A DNA stretch of 64,000 nucleotides from Liolophura sinensis (Eukaryota; Mollusca; Polyplacophora; Chitonida; Chitonidae). A program made the position numbers and the translations under genes. Shown piece after piece: positions 23,001-34,985 of this stretch. The stretch spans positions 53,549,249 to 53,613,248 of the forward strand of contig NC_088295.1 in the NCBI RefSeq assembly GCF_032854445.1, written 5' to 3'. The notes beneath the pieces are model-generated. The model had not been told where the DNA came from. It was given only the letters and a program-made list of their open reading frames with translations, and did not search any database. The stretch's first letter is position 1. The number at the start of each line of letters is the position of its first letter.

Positions 23001-24764
23001 ACCGTCGGCAATGGCTAACGGATCGTTGAATCTTCCTTTTACGGGTAGCTCATCCAAGTCATCGGCAGCCCATCTCTCAATGGGAATCGCTCTCATCAAC
23101 TGCTCGGCTGTGAGCTGGTATAGACAAGCGACGTCCCGACACCCTGTGTTGTTGAGGAAGGCTAGGTTAGCTGCCGACGCTTCCTCCAGGGTCTTGTTCA
23201 AACTCACGGAACCACTGGAGAGCCAGGCTCTCTGGTAGAGCCCGTCAGCCGCCGGCGACGCCAGAAGTGCATAGACTGACGTTGCCCCTGAGCTGTGTCC
23301 CGCTAGTGTCACCTATTGGTAAGCAGTAAATAAAGTTGGCAGGTCAAGTAATCTAATCTTATCTAACCAGTTGCCCTAATACTTGAATAGTCATACACTG
23401 ATTTAAAGCCTTTAACAATAATAAAGTTTACCCAGTTCGCTTATTAACTGAAAAGCCAACAACTGATAGCAAGGTTATCTACCCTTTCAGCTCAGTTCCC
23501 GAAAAGTCACTATCTGGTATAAAACTTAACTAGGTGACAAAAATAGACATTCGTAAACCAGCCATCAACCAAAATGGACGCCCCGGGTAAATAATCGTAA
23601 TACCAATTTCCAGAACAACGTTCCATAACAAACCGCCACAGAATTAAGACAGTTTAAGAAATTAAAAGAAAAAATGTAATTAAAGCAGTCAAGACTTTTC
23701 AAAGATGATGGACTGGCGCAAGGAATGTTCTAGCCGAATGAATTATATTAGTGTCCACATCGTGAACCATCATGCATTCTAGTTTATAAGTGGTAGATAA
23801 TCAACATATGCATCTAAGTTGCGCTTTGATTATAACTGATCATATACCCAAAGTGGCTATCATATTCAACCTGATGAATATAAAGCCCCTAGACCCTTTC
23901 TTCTCAGTTCCAGAATAATGTGTATCTAAAATGATGTGTTCTCAATAAGTGGATTGTTTCTATATCTGATATGATTAAAGTTTATCTAACCTACCCTCTT
24001 AATGCTTGAATATAGGCACTGTCTACAAAGTATATCTAACTAAAAGATCAGTCTTTTGAAAACATGAACTGTCATGTTAGCCTCTTATGTTACATATCGG
24101 TTTTTTTTGGTTTTTGGGGTTTTTTTTTTGCTTTTTTTTTCATTTGAAAGCACACACAAACGTAAGCTGACACGAACTCTGCACATGTATATTGTACCTC
24201 GAGACAGTTAAGAGAATTTCATGCCAATATCTTGTCAAAATCTGATTACATTGAGGCCACAATGCGATAGGCCTGTACTACATGCAACTGAAAAACTCAG
24301 TTATTTACACGTAACTGTAAAGCACAAGTTACGCACGAAGTTTCATGCATGAATGACATTTGGGGAATATGACTGTAAATACAAACGTTTCAAGAAACTT
24401 CCCAAGTAAAACTTAATTTACATAAGTGCGTTTATTATAGCTCAAGTGCATTAAAACTTTACATAAAGGCAAAATGTCAGTTTTATAATATTTCTTCATA
24501 AAATTAATGTAATATCAAAAATTTGCAGTATAGAAAGTAAATCCGGAGCAACGACGATGTGGCCAACGTGATGGTTGGCAAATGATCAGACGTAACCGGT
24601 GAAAGAAAGTTGTCAATTTAGCTCAGTTAGGGTTGCATACAACCCAACAGTACAGTTAATCATAGCTTCTCTTTATATATGGATGCGTCCTAATTTCTTA
24701 TGTATAGTCTTAATTTTTTGGTGATTGTATTGAATAGTGTCTTGGGAATTGATCGTGGAATTAT

Positions 24765-24823
<59 letters not shown>

Positions 24824-26142
24824 TTTAATGGTAGCCCCATTCTAACGAATAATTTGTACCATGGCTCAGCTAGCCCCATTCTAACGAATAATTTGTGCCA
24901 TGGCTCAGCCATTAGTACCAGTAGGTACGTGTATTTACTATAATAACCATATGGATACACACACATATGTATACTACACACAGATCGTGCAATTACTGAC
25001 CTGTAATGTTCATTAGATTCACGTCATCTTTATTCGGATTACTGATCCAATTTACTAATTTTTGTTTGGGGCCAAATTATTGCTTCATTTGAGACTGTAT
25101 GCTTTTTGGTATGATACAATTTCTTTCGCTAAAATTTGGCTCAGACCAGCACGTATTTCGTCCCTGGGCTATGGAACCTAATCCTCAGGCAAAGGTATCT
25201 AGGCTGTAACACCAGTTTCTGAGTATTTCCATTTCAAAATCGAAAGCTGAATGTACTGAGCTTACCGGAATGTATTGAGCTTACCAGATTCGGGTTGCCA
25301 CCGAACTTCTCAATATTGGCTTTGACCCATTCCAGCACTAGAATCTGGTCCATTAAACCGTAGTTTCCCGAGGTGTTGGTCGAGCTGACCTCTGAGAGGA
25401 GATCGAGAGCGAGGAAGCCGAAGACGCCCAGACGGTAATTCATGCTGACGAACACCATGTTCCCGGATACAGTGATGTTCGGGTTAGGGGAATAGGTAGA
25501 GGTGTTGCCGTCCATTGCCACCAAGCCCCCACCGTGGACATACACGGTAACGGGCAGTCTGGCGGAGGAATTCAAAGTTGGCGTCCAAACGTTCAAAAAG
25601 AGACAATCTTCCGAGCCTTCGTAGAGGACGCCTTTTTGGAAACTTGCCTGGAAGCAATTTTCCCCGAACCGACTCGCATCAATAGTGATAGTGCCGTCCG
25701 AGCCATGGCACTTTCCTGAGGTTCCCGCCTTCAACGGCACCGGAGGCTTCCATCTTAAGGCACCGACGGGTGGTTGAGCATATGGGATTCCTTTGAACAC
25801 GAAAGCTTCTTCGGAGATCGTTCCTTGTATAGTAAAGCAATCCAACTTCACTCTTGCAGGGGTATCTGCAGACGTGTTTGCTGTTCTGACTGCTGTAGGT
25901 TTAGTCGTCGTTGTTGTATTACTTGAGCTGATCGCATCGGCAGAAGACTCCTCAGCGTCGTCCCCCACCCAATTATTCTGTACAATATAAGGCTTTTGCT
26001 GGGTTATTAGATGAGTAACAAGAACAAGGCAGAGGCAGAGCAGGACCATCACAGTAGTGCCAATACACATATAATGAATTCTCTTTGGGCAATATGGATC
26101 CTTTGCCACACCTCCTCTAGCTTCTGTCGCTGTGTCACTCAT
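20075..26142 (-). CDS. CE1: membrane-anchored carboxylesterase/cholinesterase-family protein, 615 aa, four coding exons
   Basis: An alpha/beta-hydrolase of the type B carboxylesterase family. Exons: 26142-25285, 23312-23003, 22108-22034, 20679-20075, with phases 0, 1 and 1. Residues 24-46 form a single membrane segment after a short basic cytosolic tail, then a Ser/Thr-rich linker (about 60-97) and the catalytic domain, which suggests a type II ectoenzyme. Family motifs in order: FKGIPYAQPPVGALRW, SEDCLFLNVWTP, oxyanion-hole HGGG (203-206), NYRLGVFGF, GNYGLMDQILVLEWV, nucleophile GHSSG (Ser293), AQE (candidate acid Glu420) and YHTLDMFAFFG (candidate His528). So the triad looks complete. Substrate is unknown. 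ATG context has A at -3, and a good acceptor 11 bp upstream implies a 5' UTR intron. CE2, with the same exon phases, is its tandem paralogue upstream. Confidence 0.93.
21600..21800 (+). other. Possible degenerate tRNA-derived SINE
   Basis: The segment agctcgtggttcaatccaca resembles a pol III B box in a tRNA-like context, followed by about 150 bp of unassigned sequence. It has no second copy in the window and no clear tail. It lies in CE1 intron 3. Confidence 0.2.
22034..22108 (-). CDS. CE1 coding exon 3 (75 nt)
   Basis: This short exon bridges VDG-type and TAQE-type sequence in the protein. It reads VVVPFPPLQAW, then EEHLLRIAVPVLV, between phase-1 junctions; it has an AG acceptor at 22109-22110 and gtaag donor at 22029-22033 (reverse strand). 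It fills the gap that carboxylesterases need between the end of exon 2 and the acid-residue loop of exon 4. CE2 has an exon of exactly the same length, phase and pattern (31789-31863), which supports both. Confidence 0.92.
24767..24820. repeat. TA dinucleotide microsatellite in CE1 intron 1
   Basis: About 27 uninterrupted TA units. Immediately downstream, two 43-bp copies of a segment containing cattctaacgaataatttgt lie in tandem. The Tyr-Ile repeat frames across the TA run are artefacts. Confidence 0.95.
25245..25284 (-). repeat. 19-bp tandem duplication of the CE1 exon 1 splice donor
   Basis: On the minus strand the intron begins gtaagctcaatacattccg and is followed directly by gtaagctcagtacattc. 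The consensus donor GTAAG is therefore present twice, 19 bp apart: GT at 25283-25284 (true, gives the family frame) and at 25264-25265. Use of the second would add 19 nt and shift the frame. Confidence 0.9.
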
Positions 26143-26153
26143 TGTGCTTAAGT
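26143..26153 (-). other. CE1 5' UTR segment preceded by a splice acceptor
   Basis: Upstream of the ATG on the minus strand is a pyrimidine tract (ttctttcccattttcttccc) followed by AG at 26154-26155, then 11 bases to the start codon. This implies at least one non-coding 5' exon further upstream, which I could not place. Confidence 0.55.
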
Positions 26154-29099
26154 CTGGGAAGAAAATGGGAAAGAAAAATTATTTTATCTATTACTTCGTT
26201 TGGTTTTACCATCGAAATATTTGCATATTTCCGTTATGCATATTCCCTTTAATGGTTACAGGATATAGCCCACACATCGAACTGTCAGGAACGGACAAAA
26301 AGTCAGATGAAATGCAGTCAGATGAAATGCAAATGTCAGTGTTCTGTACTTACCTACAAAAGAGATTCTCCCAATGAAAGACGTATAAGCTCCAAGATGC
26401 TATATCTTACTTGTATATACCGTGTCAACTCTCTCCTTAAACAGGCAAATCTGTGTACCGTATGTTACGGCTTAGTCTGAAATCCAAAATAGGTCAGACG
26501 GCGGTGAATCTGTGTTTACCTTTAGGGTGGTATTGTTGATCATGAATCGGTCGGGACGATGACAGCTTCGCACAACCTTTGTGTTCTACCTGGGACTGTT
26601 ATATACAATAGTCTATGATAGTCCCAGGTTTTACACTAACGGCCGGAGATGCCAAGGTTATAATGCCTCAAATTTAGTACGGTACGCATACATGCACTGC
26701 TCTGGGCAGGTATTGGCAGACATGTACACGGAGTATGCGCGGCTCCCTTTCAACTGTGTACTCTTATTGCAAGAAACCGCTGCTCCTGACCAATGGAGAT
26801 CCACATCCTGCTGTCTTTCTCTCAAAGTTATTAGCACAAACACGCCCCTGTTGCCTATACAAACGAGACAGTGACTTGTGAATTTTGTTTTCGTTTCCTT
26901 GTCAAAATAATAAAAACACCGTAATGGCAATGAAACGGGGACTATTATCAAATAAAAATAAGTGTCAGTATGCATGTACAGTTAGAGTAATCCTTAGAAA
27001 TTATAAACCTTGTTCATAAAGGTGTAGCTTAAGAATATTTTTTCATTTGCTCAACGTGGAAACTGCCTGCGTATATACAGACATTCGTATACGAGCCGTC
27101 AACGTTCCAGGGCCCACTTCCACGAAGCCCTCTTAACGTTAAGAGCGCGTTATTACCATGGGAAACTGCATTGTAGGCATTAGGTCGCCATGGTAGTTAC
27201 GTGCTCTTAACTTTAAGAGGGCTTCGTACAAGTGGACCCTGTTCAATAATCGCAAGGCTAATTCCCAAAAATGACGTATCACGCAATTCACCAAAGAGCT
27301 AAGAATGTATACAAAGTACGAAAATAGTACGGAATCATGCAAAGAGAAGCAGTCCACAGTTTTCAGTGATGTTGGAAAGACACAAGGTGTGTTCTCGGCG
27401 ACTGAGTGAAATTATTCAATCGTGTATAACACATACGCTTCTGCCATAACCACGTATACCATGCATACAGTAACGGCCGCGTCACTTGCTGTTTTTGAAA
27501 CGGATATTTGATACATGATGTCATAGATGTCAGGAGAAACTACCAGTTTAAGTCGCTCCATGGGATTGATCAGTTTCGGGTTTGAAATTTAATATGGAAT
27601 TTATGCTGGAATAACGATTTAATTGATTTAAGACTTTTTCGCTTATACCGTAGTGGTCTGCTTTATGGGTGGAAGTTGAGGCAAACCATCGACCTTTGGC
27701 AAGTGTATAACTGACTGACTTTCCCGTAGGCAATGTACAGATATGAACGCCATATTGGTAGAAGACAAATATTCCTCGACAAATTTTAATCGGCACAAAC
27801 AGCTACACGAGCACCGCCGACAGCTTATATTGCCATCAAACGCCGCTCAATCAGTGTTAGCAAAAGAATGTACAAAATCCCTGCCCACGTTTAAGGCTAT
27901 TGGAATATGGATAACTTCTGATATCATTGGCACTTTTTTCATACATTAATATGTATGTTTCTGGATAAAATTGAATAACGGTTGTGGTGGAAATGCGTAT
28001 ATATTGATGATATAGATTTCACTGAACATTTCTAAAGAACAACTGTTTTAGTAAAATATACTTTTTTATTTCAAGCAGAATATTTCAGAACTGTGCGCGA
28101 CTACAAACAAAGAATATGTAATAAACAAGAAAATATGATTCACAGCAATATACATATAGGCCTGCCAAGTAACACTTTTTGAGAGGATTTAAATATCAAG
28201 AGCCCAAATTTGTCCACTATGCGATACTCTACCACTTCTTCTGAAAATTGCAGTTTGAGTCTGCTGCCATTGAGAGAGTTTAGAAACAAATGTTGAAAGA
28301 TAAACAGCATCAGTTGAAAAACAGATATCATTTTCCGTTCTTCTGATTGGTTGTATACGTAACCAGTCTGCACTGCATTAAAAACACCAACAACAATGCT
28401 TATTTATTGTACACTATAACCCTACACCTAAAAGCAAGTCGCTACCTCGTCACTTCATTGCCTCGCTTCGCTACCAGTACGACTTCAAGATTCAGTCATA
28501 GGAGACTCAACCTTACTACATCTCGTCATCAGTTCCTCCCGTAAGTGCGCGACCACGTCGACTGATAGCATACAAGATCAACTGCCATACTCTTTACAGC
28601 GCATGCTCTGCCACTCACTACGCTCGCTTTCCATCATTACCACCACTAGAAAAGCTTGAGCCCGTATAGGTGTGTCTATCGTTAGCCTCACTTCTCACTT
28701 TTCACTGTCCTCGCTCGGTCCTATAGCCATCATTCATCAATATAATTGTTTCAGGTGTCCGTTTAAATCATGTTGTGATTGCTTTAGATAAAGAAACTTG
28801 ACATGCAACAAGTATTAACGGAAACAAAGGTTTAGACGGAGCTTTTATTGTTTTCTGACGTTACTTACTGCCTCGTTACCATCAACCCAATAACCTTGGC
28901 GTTGTTCAAGATTTATGTAAAAAGTGTTATAGTTGTGGCAGTGAAGTATAGCGAGATCTATAGCGATGTGAAACAATCGTGTAATATGAAGAAAGAAGAT
29001 CAGACTGGTGGGATGATAAAAGAGGTACGAGTAAAGCCGACTGTGTCTCTGGTTAAGGATATTGTTGATACGGCCACAAGCGAAACGTCTCTTATTTTT
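26154..29099. other. Intergenic DNA between CE1 and CE2
   Basis: No coding sequence is supported. It holds a short hairpin at about 26,589-26,630 (acctgggact and its complement), a foldback element at 27,108-27,241, and otherwise unremarkable AT-rich sequence. The CE1 promoter and any 5' UTR exon should lie here. Confidence 0.5.
27108..27241. mobile_element. Foldback (MITE-like) element
   Basis: The left end cagggcccacttccacgaag and its continuation ccctcttaacgttaagagc are matched inverted by gctcttaactttaagagggc and ttcgtacaagtggaccctg at the right. Inner segments (taccatgg, ccatggta) extend the pairing. The termini resemble those of the elements at 33,423 and 41,241. Confidence 0.8.
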
Positions 29100-29105
29100 T
29101 TTATT
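29100..29105 (-). terminator. Candidate polyadenylation signal for CE2
   Basis: AATAAA on the minus strand, about 130 bases past the CE2 stop codon; another at 28843-28848. Motif and distance only. Confidence 0.4.
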
Positions 29106-29236
29106 CGTCTGCTACAGTGAAGGTGCGGCTACCTTAACCAAGACAAACTCTAAAAACAATGCCGCAAAAATCAACACGCATTATTCCGAATGTGTTTGTT
29201 TTCAATTCGTACTGTGCATTGCTTAAACCATTGTGT

Positions 29237-32200
29237 CTAATTCAGCCAGGCGTATGAGAAAAAGCCATTAATACGCCAAAAGTTACATCTCTCTTCCTCA
29301 TAGCGATCAACAACAGTGACGTTGGTGTCGAGTAAAGCCGTCGATTTTGGATACAGCTTCCATGCCTCGGTGCTTACTTTCCCTGTTGTGGCAAAACTCA
29401 AAATCTCCTTCCGCATAACTGACTGGAACGACAAGTCAGAGTCTTTAAGTGGCTGATTGTAAAAATCTTTCATCGTACCGAAAAAGGCAAAAGCGTCTAT
29501 GCAGTGAAAAGAGTATTCCGGGCTAAAAGGAAAACCCAGATAAGGAACAATATCTGAAGGACGAGCAGTGGCAACGTATAGATACACAGCTTTCCCGCCG
29601 GACCCTGCCACCATTGCATGTGCCAGGCGATCCATGGCACAGTTCAAGCGCGCGTCTGACGTCATAGTAGTGAGTAGATATTCCGCACTGCTGCCATTGG
29701 TGAATTTATAAAGTTCCAAAGCTCCTTTAGAAATGTCCGGTCCAAAGGTATCCAATCTGAGCTTGACGTAATCTTCGTACTGAGAGGAATTCCACGACTT
29801 TACATCTGTCCGAGCAGGGAAGAGGTCCACTTCTTGAGCGGTAACTCCTGTGCATAAGAAGAAAAAACAAACAACATTCATTCGGCCACTTATTTACTAA
29901 ATATAATGATTCTTCCCTACGTTATCTCAAAATAAAATTTATTCTTAGGTCAAAACTTAATTAATTAGCGGTAGAGAAATCTCCCCCAGTCAGTGAGAAA
30001 ACGTGTTTGAGTCTGGCTTAATCAGGTGTGGTGTTTTCTTTAAGATTGTAGTATAGTCTTTTGTCAGCAATATTAATGCCGCCGTCATAACCGTAATTTT
30101 CATTACACTTTCCCTTCACCCTAAAAATTGCAAAAAATGAAATGATTCGAATTATGCCTGTTTTGTAAAACCTGAAATTGGGTGGGCCATTTTGTTGTTA
30201 GTGCCCTTAGGACTCAACTTTTGTGTGAAGACTAGTAATGTATGGTAATCCAGAGTGAGTTGTGGTAAAACACCAGAGTGAGTTGTAGTAAAAGACCAGA
30301 GTGAGTTGCGATAAAAGACCAGTTAGCTTTGATAAAAGACCAGTGTTAGTCGTGGTAAAAGACCAGAGTGAGCTGTAGTAAAAGACCAGTGTTAGTTGTG
30401 GTAAAATATCAGGGTGAGTTGTGATAAAAGACCAGTGTTAGTTGTGGTAAAAGGCCAGTGTGAGCTGTGATAAAAGACCAGTGTTAGTTGTAAAAGACCA
30501 GAGGGAGCTGTGGTAAAAGGCAAGAGTGAGCTGTGGTAAAAGACCAGTGTGAGTTGTGGCAAATAACCAGTGTGAGCTGTGGTAAAAGACCAGTGAGTTG
30601 TGTTATAAAGGACCAAAGTCAGCTGTGGCAAAAAAAAACATAGTGAACTGTGGTAAAAGACCAGTGTGAGTTGTGGCAAATAACCAGTGTGAGCTGTGGT
30701 AAAAGACCAGTGTGAGTTGTGGCAAATAACCAGTGTGAGCTGTGGTAAAAGACCAGTGTGAGTGATTTGTGGCAAATAACCAGTGTGAGTTGTGGCAAAT
30801 AACCAGTGTGAGTTGTGGCAAATAACCAGTGTGAGCTGTGGTAAAAGACCAGTGTGAGTTGTGGCAAATAACCAGTGTGAGCTGTGGTAAAAGACCGGTG
30901 TGAGTTGTGGCAAATAACCAGTGTGAGCTGTGGTAAAAGACCAGTGTGAGTTGTGGCAAATAACCAGTGTGAGCTGTGGTAAAAGACCAGTGTGAGTTGT
31001 GGCAAATAACCAGTGTGAGCTGTGGTAAAAGACCAGTGTGAGTTGTGGCAAATAACCAGTGTGAGCTGTGGTAAAAGACCAGTGTGAGTTGTGGCAAATA
31101 ACCAGTGTGAGCTGTGGTAAAAGACCAGTGTGAGTTGTGGCAAATAACCAGTGTGAGCTGTGGTAAAAGACCAGTGTGAGTTGTGGCAAATAACCAGTGT
31201 GAGCTATGGTAAAAGACCAGTGTGAGTTGTGGCAAATAACCAGTGTGAGTTGTGGCAAATAACCAGTGTGAGCTGTGGTAAAAGACCAGTGTGAGTTGTG
31301 GCAAATAACCAGTGTGAGCTGTGGTAAAAGACCAGTGTGACTTGTGGCAAATAACCAGTGTGAGCTGTGGTAAAAGACCAGTGTGAGTTGTGGCAAATAA
31401 CCAGTGTGAGCTGTGGTAAAAGACTGGTGTGAGTTGTGGCAAATAACCAGTGTGAGCTGTGGTAAAAGACCAGTGTGAGTTGTGGCAAATAACCAGTGTG
31501 AGCTGTGGTAAAAGACCAGTGTGAGTTGTGGCAAATAACCAGTGTGAGCTGTGGTAAAAGACCAGTGTGGGTTGTGGCAAATAACCAGTGTGAGCTGTGG
31601 TAAAAGACCAGTGAGTTGTGTAATAAAGGACCATAGTCAGCTGTGGCAAAAAACCAGAGTGAACTGTGTTGAAAGACCAGAGTGAGTTGTGGTAAAAGAT
31701 CAGACCGAGCTGTGTTCAAAGATCAGACCGAGCTGTGGTCAAAGATCAGAGCGAGTTGGGTTCAAAGATCAGAGCGAGCTGTGTCTACCTATAATCACTG
31801 GAGAGTTAATGGTCTGTTCCTTCTTATTCCAAGCCTCCATGGGAACTTTTGGGATGACTATACCTGTGAACAGATTAACCTGGTAAGTCCCTCTTAAAAC
31901 ATTAGGAAGGTAATGTATATAGCAACAATAATTATTCGTCAATATCTCAAACAGAAATGCATGTGAGTAACAACTCGTTGTCGACGGGCATCTTGTTTAT
32001 GAACTGAACTTCACAACTCAGATATCATCTCTGTTTAAAAAACATGAAGGTCAGAATCAATTCTCTTTAAGGTGATCGTCGTAACAGCATGAATGAAATA
32101 TTCTTGAGAATATGCCACAACACCAAAGAATAAGATCGTATGATACACATTCAAATGGTTTCAAGATACTGCAGTAAATACGACACGTGATGCTCTATAG

Positions 32201-34456
32201 ATATTGTTGATCATCTTAAAAGTCTTGGCCCGCTAGCGTAAAGACCTATGTAACAGCGTTATGTAAACGCAGAGTTGTTTCCCCTTGCTTTCCATAATGA
32301 AAATCCGACTGCCGTCTTTACGAAAACGCCTTTACAAATCAACGTCGCCCTCGCTACCATTAAAACTGCATATTCAGTCCTGCGTGAAACAAAGAAGGAA
32401 ATAAATCAATGGAGGACTAGAAGTTTGAAAATGTCTTACCATCTACTATAGCCAATGGTCCATCAAAAATGTTTTTCACAGGCAAGTCAAACAAATCAGC
32501 CATTGCCCAGAAGGGATACTCATGCCACGGGACAGCTTTCAATACCTGACTCGGCTTGAGATTTCGCAAGCACGTGGTATTTGAACAACCAGTATTCCTT
32601 AAGAATTTCTCATTGGCCTTTTCAGCTTGTTCTAACGTACTGTTGAGGATGGGAGAGCCACTCATGATCCAGGCGGCCTGGAACAAACCCTTAGCCATGG
32701 GAGACGCCAACAAGGCATAAACACTGGTTCCTCCAGAGCTCTGCCCAAATATAGTGACCTGTGTAACAGAGAGCAGCCAAAAATATGGAGAACTGAAAAT
32801 GAGTACATGAATACCACACTGTTAATGGCTATCCGGCTACAGCTACTTTCTAAAAGTGAAACGAAGGTTAACATTTAAGGTTTTCAGATGGCTGTGTGAA
32901 AGTCTTCACATCTTTGAATCTCGATATAAAAAAGTGGGATACATTTTTATCAGAATAGTACCCAGTATGCAAATTTGAACACACATCTTAACTCGGTGAT
33001 CCCAATATGTGATAGCATATCCCTCTGTCACATTGACAAAATGTCCTTCAAACACACTGAAACAATGTCCTTCACACACGGACACAATGTCCTTCAGACA
33101 CACGGACACAATATCCTTCAAACACACTGACACAATGTCCTTCACACACGGACACAATGTCCTCCAGACACACGGACACAATGTCCTTCAGACACACGGA
33201 CACAATGTCCTTCGGACACATTGACACAATGTCCTTCAGACACACGGACACAATGTCCTTCGAATACGTTGACACAATGTCCTTTAGATACACGGACACA
33301 ATGTCCTTCAGACACATTGACACAATGTCTTTCAGACACACGGACACAATGTCTTTCAGACACACGGACACAATGTCCTTGAGGCAACTACCATTGTTAT
33401 AGTTGTAAAAACTTCCAATCGTGGGACCGATTCCACAAAGCCGTTTCTGACTTAAGTCAAAATTTAAAATGCCATGTTAAAGCTTATTTGTGGGATTTGG
33501 AAATTTAAATTTTGTCCACCTCTCCAAGGTCATCTTAAGACAAATGTGTCAAATTTTAGCTTTTATTACCAAAACCTAAGCACTGTGAGGTGGTTTTCAA
33601 TTTTGCCTTAAGTCAAAATTGGATTTGTGGAATCGGCCCCTAGTGTTTTAAACTCACAACTCTATTCGTTCACCTTGCTAGGATCGCCTCCAAACTGGGC
33701 TATGTTAGCCTTCACCCATTCTAATGCCAGTATCTGATCCCTAAAGCCGTAGTTCCCAGACGTTTTCCTCTCGTGTTCTCGAGACAGCATGTTCAGGGCC
33801 ATAAACCCGAAGGCGTTCAACCGATAGTTCATACTGACATACACCATGTTGGTTTCCTTAGTAACCTCTTCATTGGGACAGTAAGACTCCGTATTTCCGT
33901 CCATTGCCAATAGGTAGCCGCCGTGGATCCAGACCATCACCGGCAATTTTTCTTCACTTGTCAACTCTGGCGTCCACACGTTAATGTAGAGACAGTCTTC
34001 TGAGCCATTGTGAATGGAAAAGTTTAATAGATTAGGCTGAAAACACATGCTGCCAAACTTGGTGGCATGGTAAGTGGAGTTGTTGCACCGAGAAGAGCTA
34101 TTGTCGATGGCAACTGGGGGCTTCCAGCGAAGGCCTCCAACTGGCGGCTCTGCGTAAGGAATCCCTTTGAACACGAAGACACCTTTAGATCTCTCTCCCT
34201 GTACCTTGAAGCAATCGAGCTGAACAACAGGAGGGAGACCATGGTCTGGTTTGTACAGAAGTGCTACAGCAATAGCAACAGCAATAGCAATCAATGCTAT
34301 AATGAACAGACATAAGCAAACTAGAGTTTTTTTGCTGGCAGATTTCAGGCAAGAACAACACTCGCTTTTGGGTTGCCCTGGGTTAGGAAGTTCTAAGTCC
34401 TTGTCATTTTCGGACGAGGACACGGGGCTGTATACTTTTCTAGAACCCGCAGACAT
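29237..34456 (-). CDS. CE2: membrane-anchored carboxylesterase/cholinesterase-family protein, 595 aa, four coding exons
   Basis: Tandem paralogue of CE1 with the same exon order and phases. Exons: 34456-33674, 32758-32440, 31863-31789, 29847-29237. A Ser/Cys-rich cytosolic tail precedes one membrane segment (about 44-67), then the catalytic domain follows almost at once, without the Ser/Thr linker of CE1. Motifs: FKGIPYAEPPVGGLRW, SEDCLYINVWTP, oxyanion HGG (178-180), NYRLNAFGF, GNYGFRDQILALEWV, nucleophile GQSSG (Ser268), AQE (candidate acid Glu398) and FHCIDAFAFFG (candidate His507). The triad is complete, so it is predicted to be an active esterase with a lumenal or extracellular domain. 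The ATG has the context gccATG. An AG acceptor 39 bp upstream points to a 5' UTR intron. Substrate unknown. Confidence 0.93.
30244..31784. repeat. 23-bp minisatellite (46-bp dimer period), about 65 monomers, in CE2 intron 3
   Basis: Two alternating 23-bp monomers, gtgagttgtggcaaataacc-type and gtgagctgtggtaaaagacc-type, form a 46-bp higher-order unit through most of the array; the edges are more diverged. It starts about 5 nt inside the intron from the exon 3 donor (31784-31788 side) and fills most of the 1.94-kb intron. Neither 23 nor 46 is a multiple of 3, and the minus strand has no stop in the unit, so long open frames (up to 380 codons) run through it in all three minus-strand frames. 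They are not genes. Confidence 0.97.
31789..31863 (-). CDS. CE2 coding exon 3 (75 nt)
   Basis: It reads IVIPKVPMEAW, then NKKEQTINSPVII, in phase 1-1, with acceptor ttcacag and donor gtagac. It joins VDG of exon 2 to GVTAQEVDLF of exon 4 as the family requires. Same length as the CE1 exon at 22034-22108. Its donor is the edge of the 1.5-kb minisatellite. Confidence 0.92.
33038..33380. repeat. 24-bp minisatellite, about 14 copies, in CE2 intron 1
   Basis: The unit is close to acaatgtccttcagacacac plus ggac. Because 24 is a multiple of 3, frames on both strands show an 8-residue repeat (VSVCLKDI-type), which is an artefact of the array inside the intron 32759-33673. Confidence 0.95.
33423..33640. 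mobile_element. Foldback (MITE-like) element in CE2 intron 1
   Basis: The ends gggaccgattccacaaa and tttgtggaatcggcccc are inverted copies, and cttaagtcaaaatt recurs near both ends. About 218 bp, no coding capacity. Ends resemble the elements at 27,108 and 41,241. Confidence 0.75.
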
Positions 34457-34495
34457 GGCGTCTTCTTGGTCAGCTTCACAACGTCGACTTGGTTA
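34457..34495 (-). other. CE2 5' UTR segment preceded by a splice acceptor
   Basis: On the minus strand, tcatgtcttgcag ends at an AG (34496-34497 region) and is followed by 39 bases of leader before the ATG. This suggests a non-coding first exon upstream. A candidate with a strong donor (ctttcg then gtgagtat) ends at 37361. Confidence 0.45.
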
Positions 34496-34985
34496 CCTGC
34501 AAGACATGACAAAATGTGACAATATCAGCATGTTTGGATAGAACAGTCCTATTGATACAAAGGTGGAAAAGGAAAATTGCCGCGTGACCAATAGTGAACT
34601 TCACAGTAGCCTGTGTAGTTGGAAATTCACCGGTATGCTGGAAATAAAGTGTCTTGATTACCGCTAAAAACAAACGGAGCTTCGGTGGTGTACTGTGAGT
34701 TTTGATTTTTAAATATTAACATCTGTAGTTAGGTGAAACGTTGTATGCATACTAAAGAGCTGAAAGATACACATCGATCTTTCGACTTTCAAAAATTTTA
34801 CTCACAAATTAAAGACATTTATTTATTTAGCTTCCCGTTCGCCATTCTCCATGTCAGTTTAATGCTTTTACCGCGGTTAGGTTTATTGCTGGAGGGTGGA
34901 TCCCGAATGAGAACACTACACCTCAGCAGATACCTGACAAACGTCCTGACTTAAGACTGCAGTCAAGCAATATGGATTTCGATTC

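Noticed and set aside
28848-29120. A 90-codon plus-strand frame (and similar 60-100-codon frames across intergenic DNA)
   Set aside because: No recognisable domain, no splice context, and lengths expected by chance in this much sequence.
30392-31719. Four overlapping minus-strand open frames of 171-380 codons with PQLTLV and HTGYLP repeats
   Set aside because: They are the three-frame translation of the 23/46-bp minisatellite inside CE2 intron 3; the unit lacks stops on that strand and its length is not a multiple of 3.
32906-33402. Frames with an 8-residue VSVCLKDI or HTDTMSFR repeat on both strands
   Set aside because: Translation of a 24-bp minisatellite lying within the CE2 intron 1.
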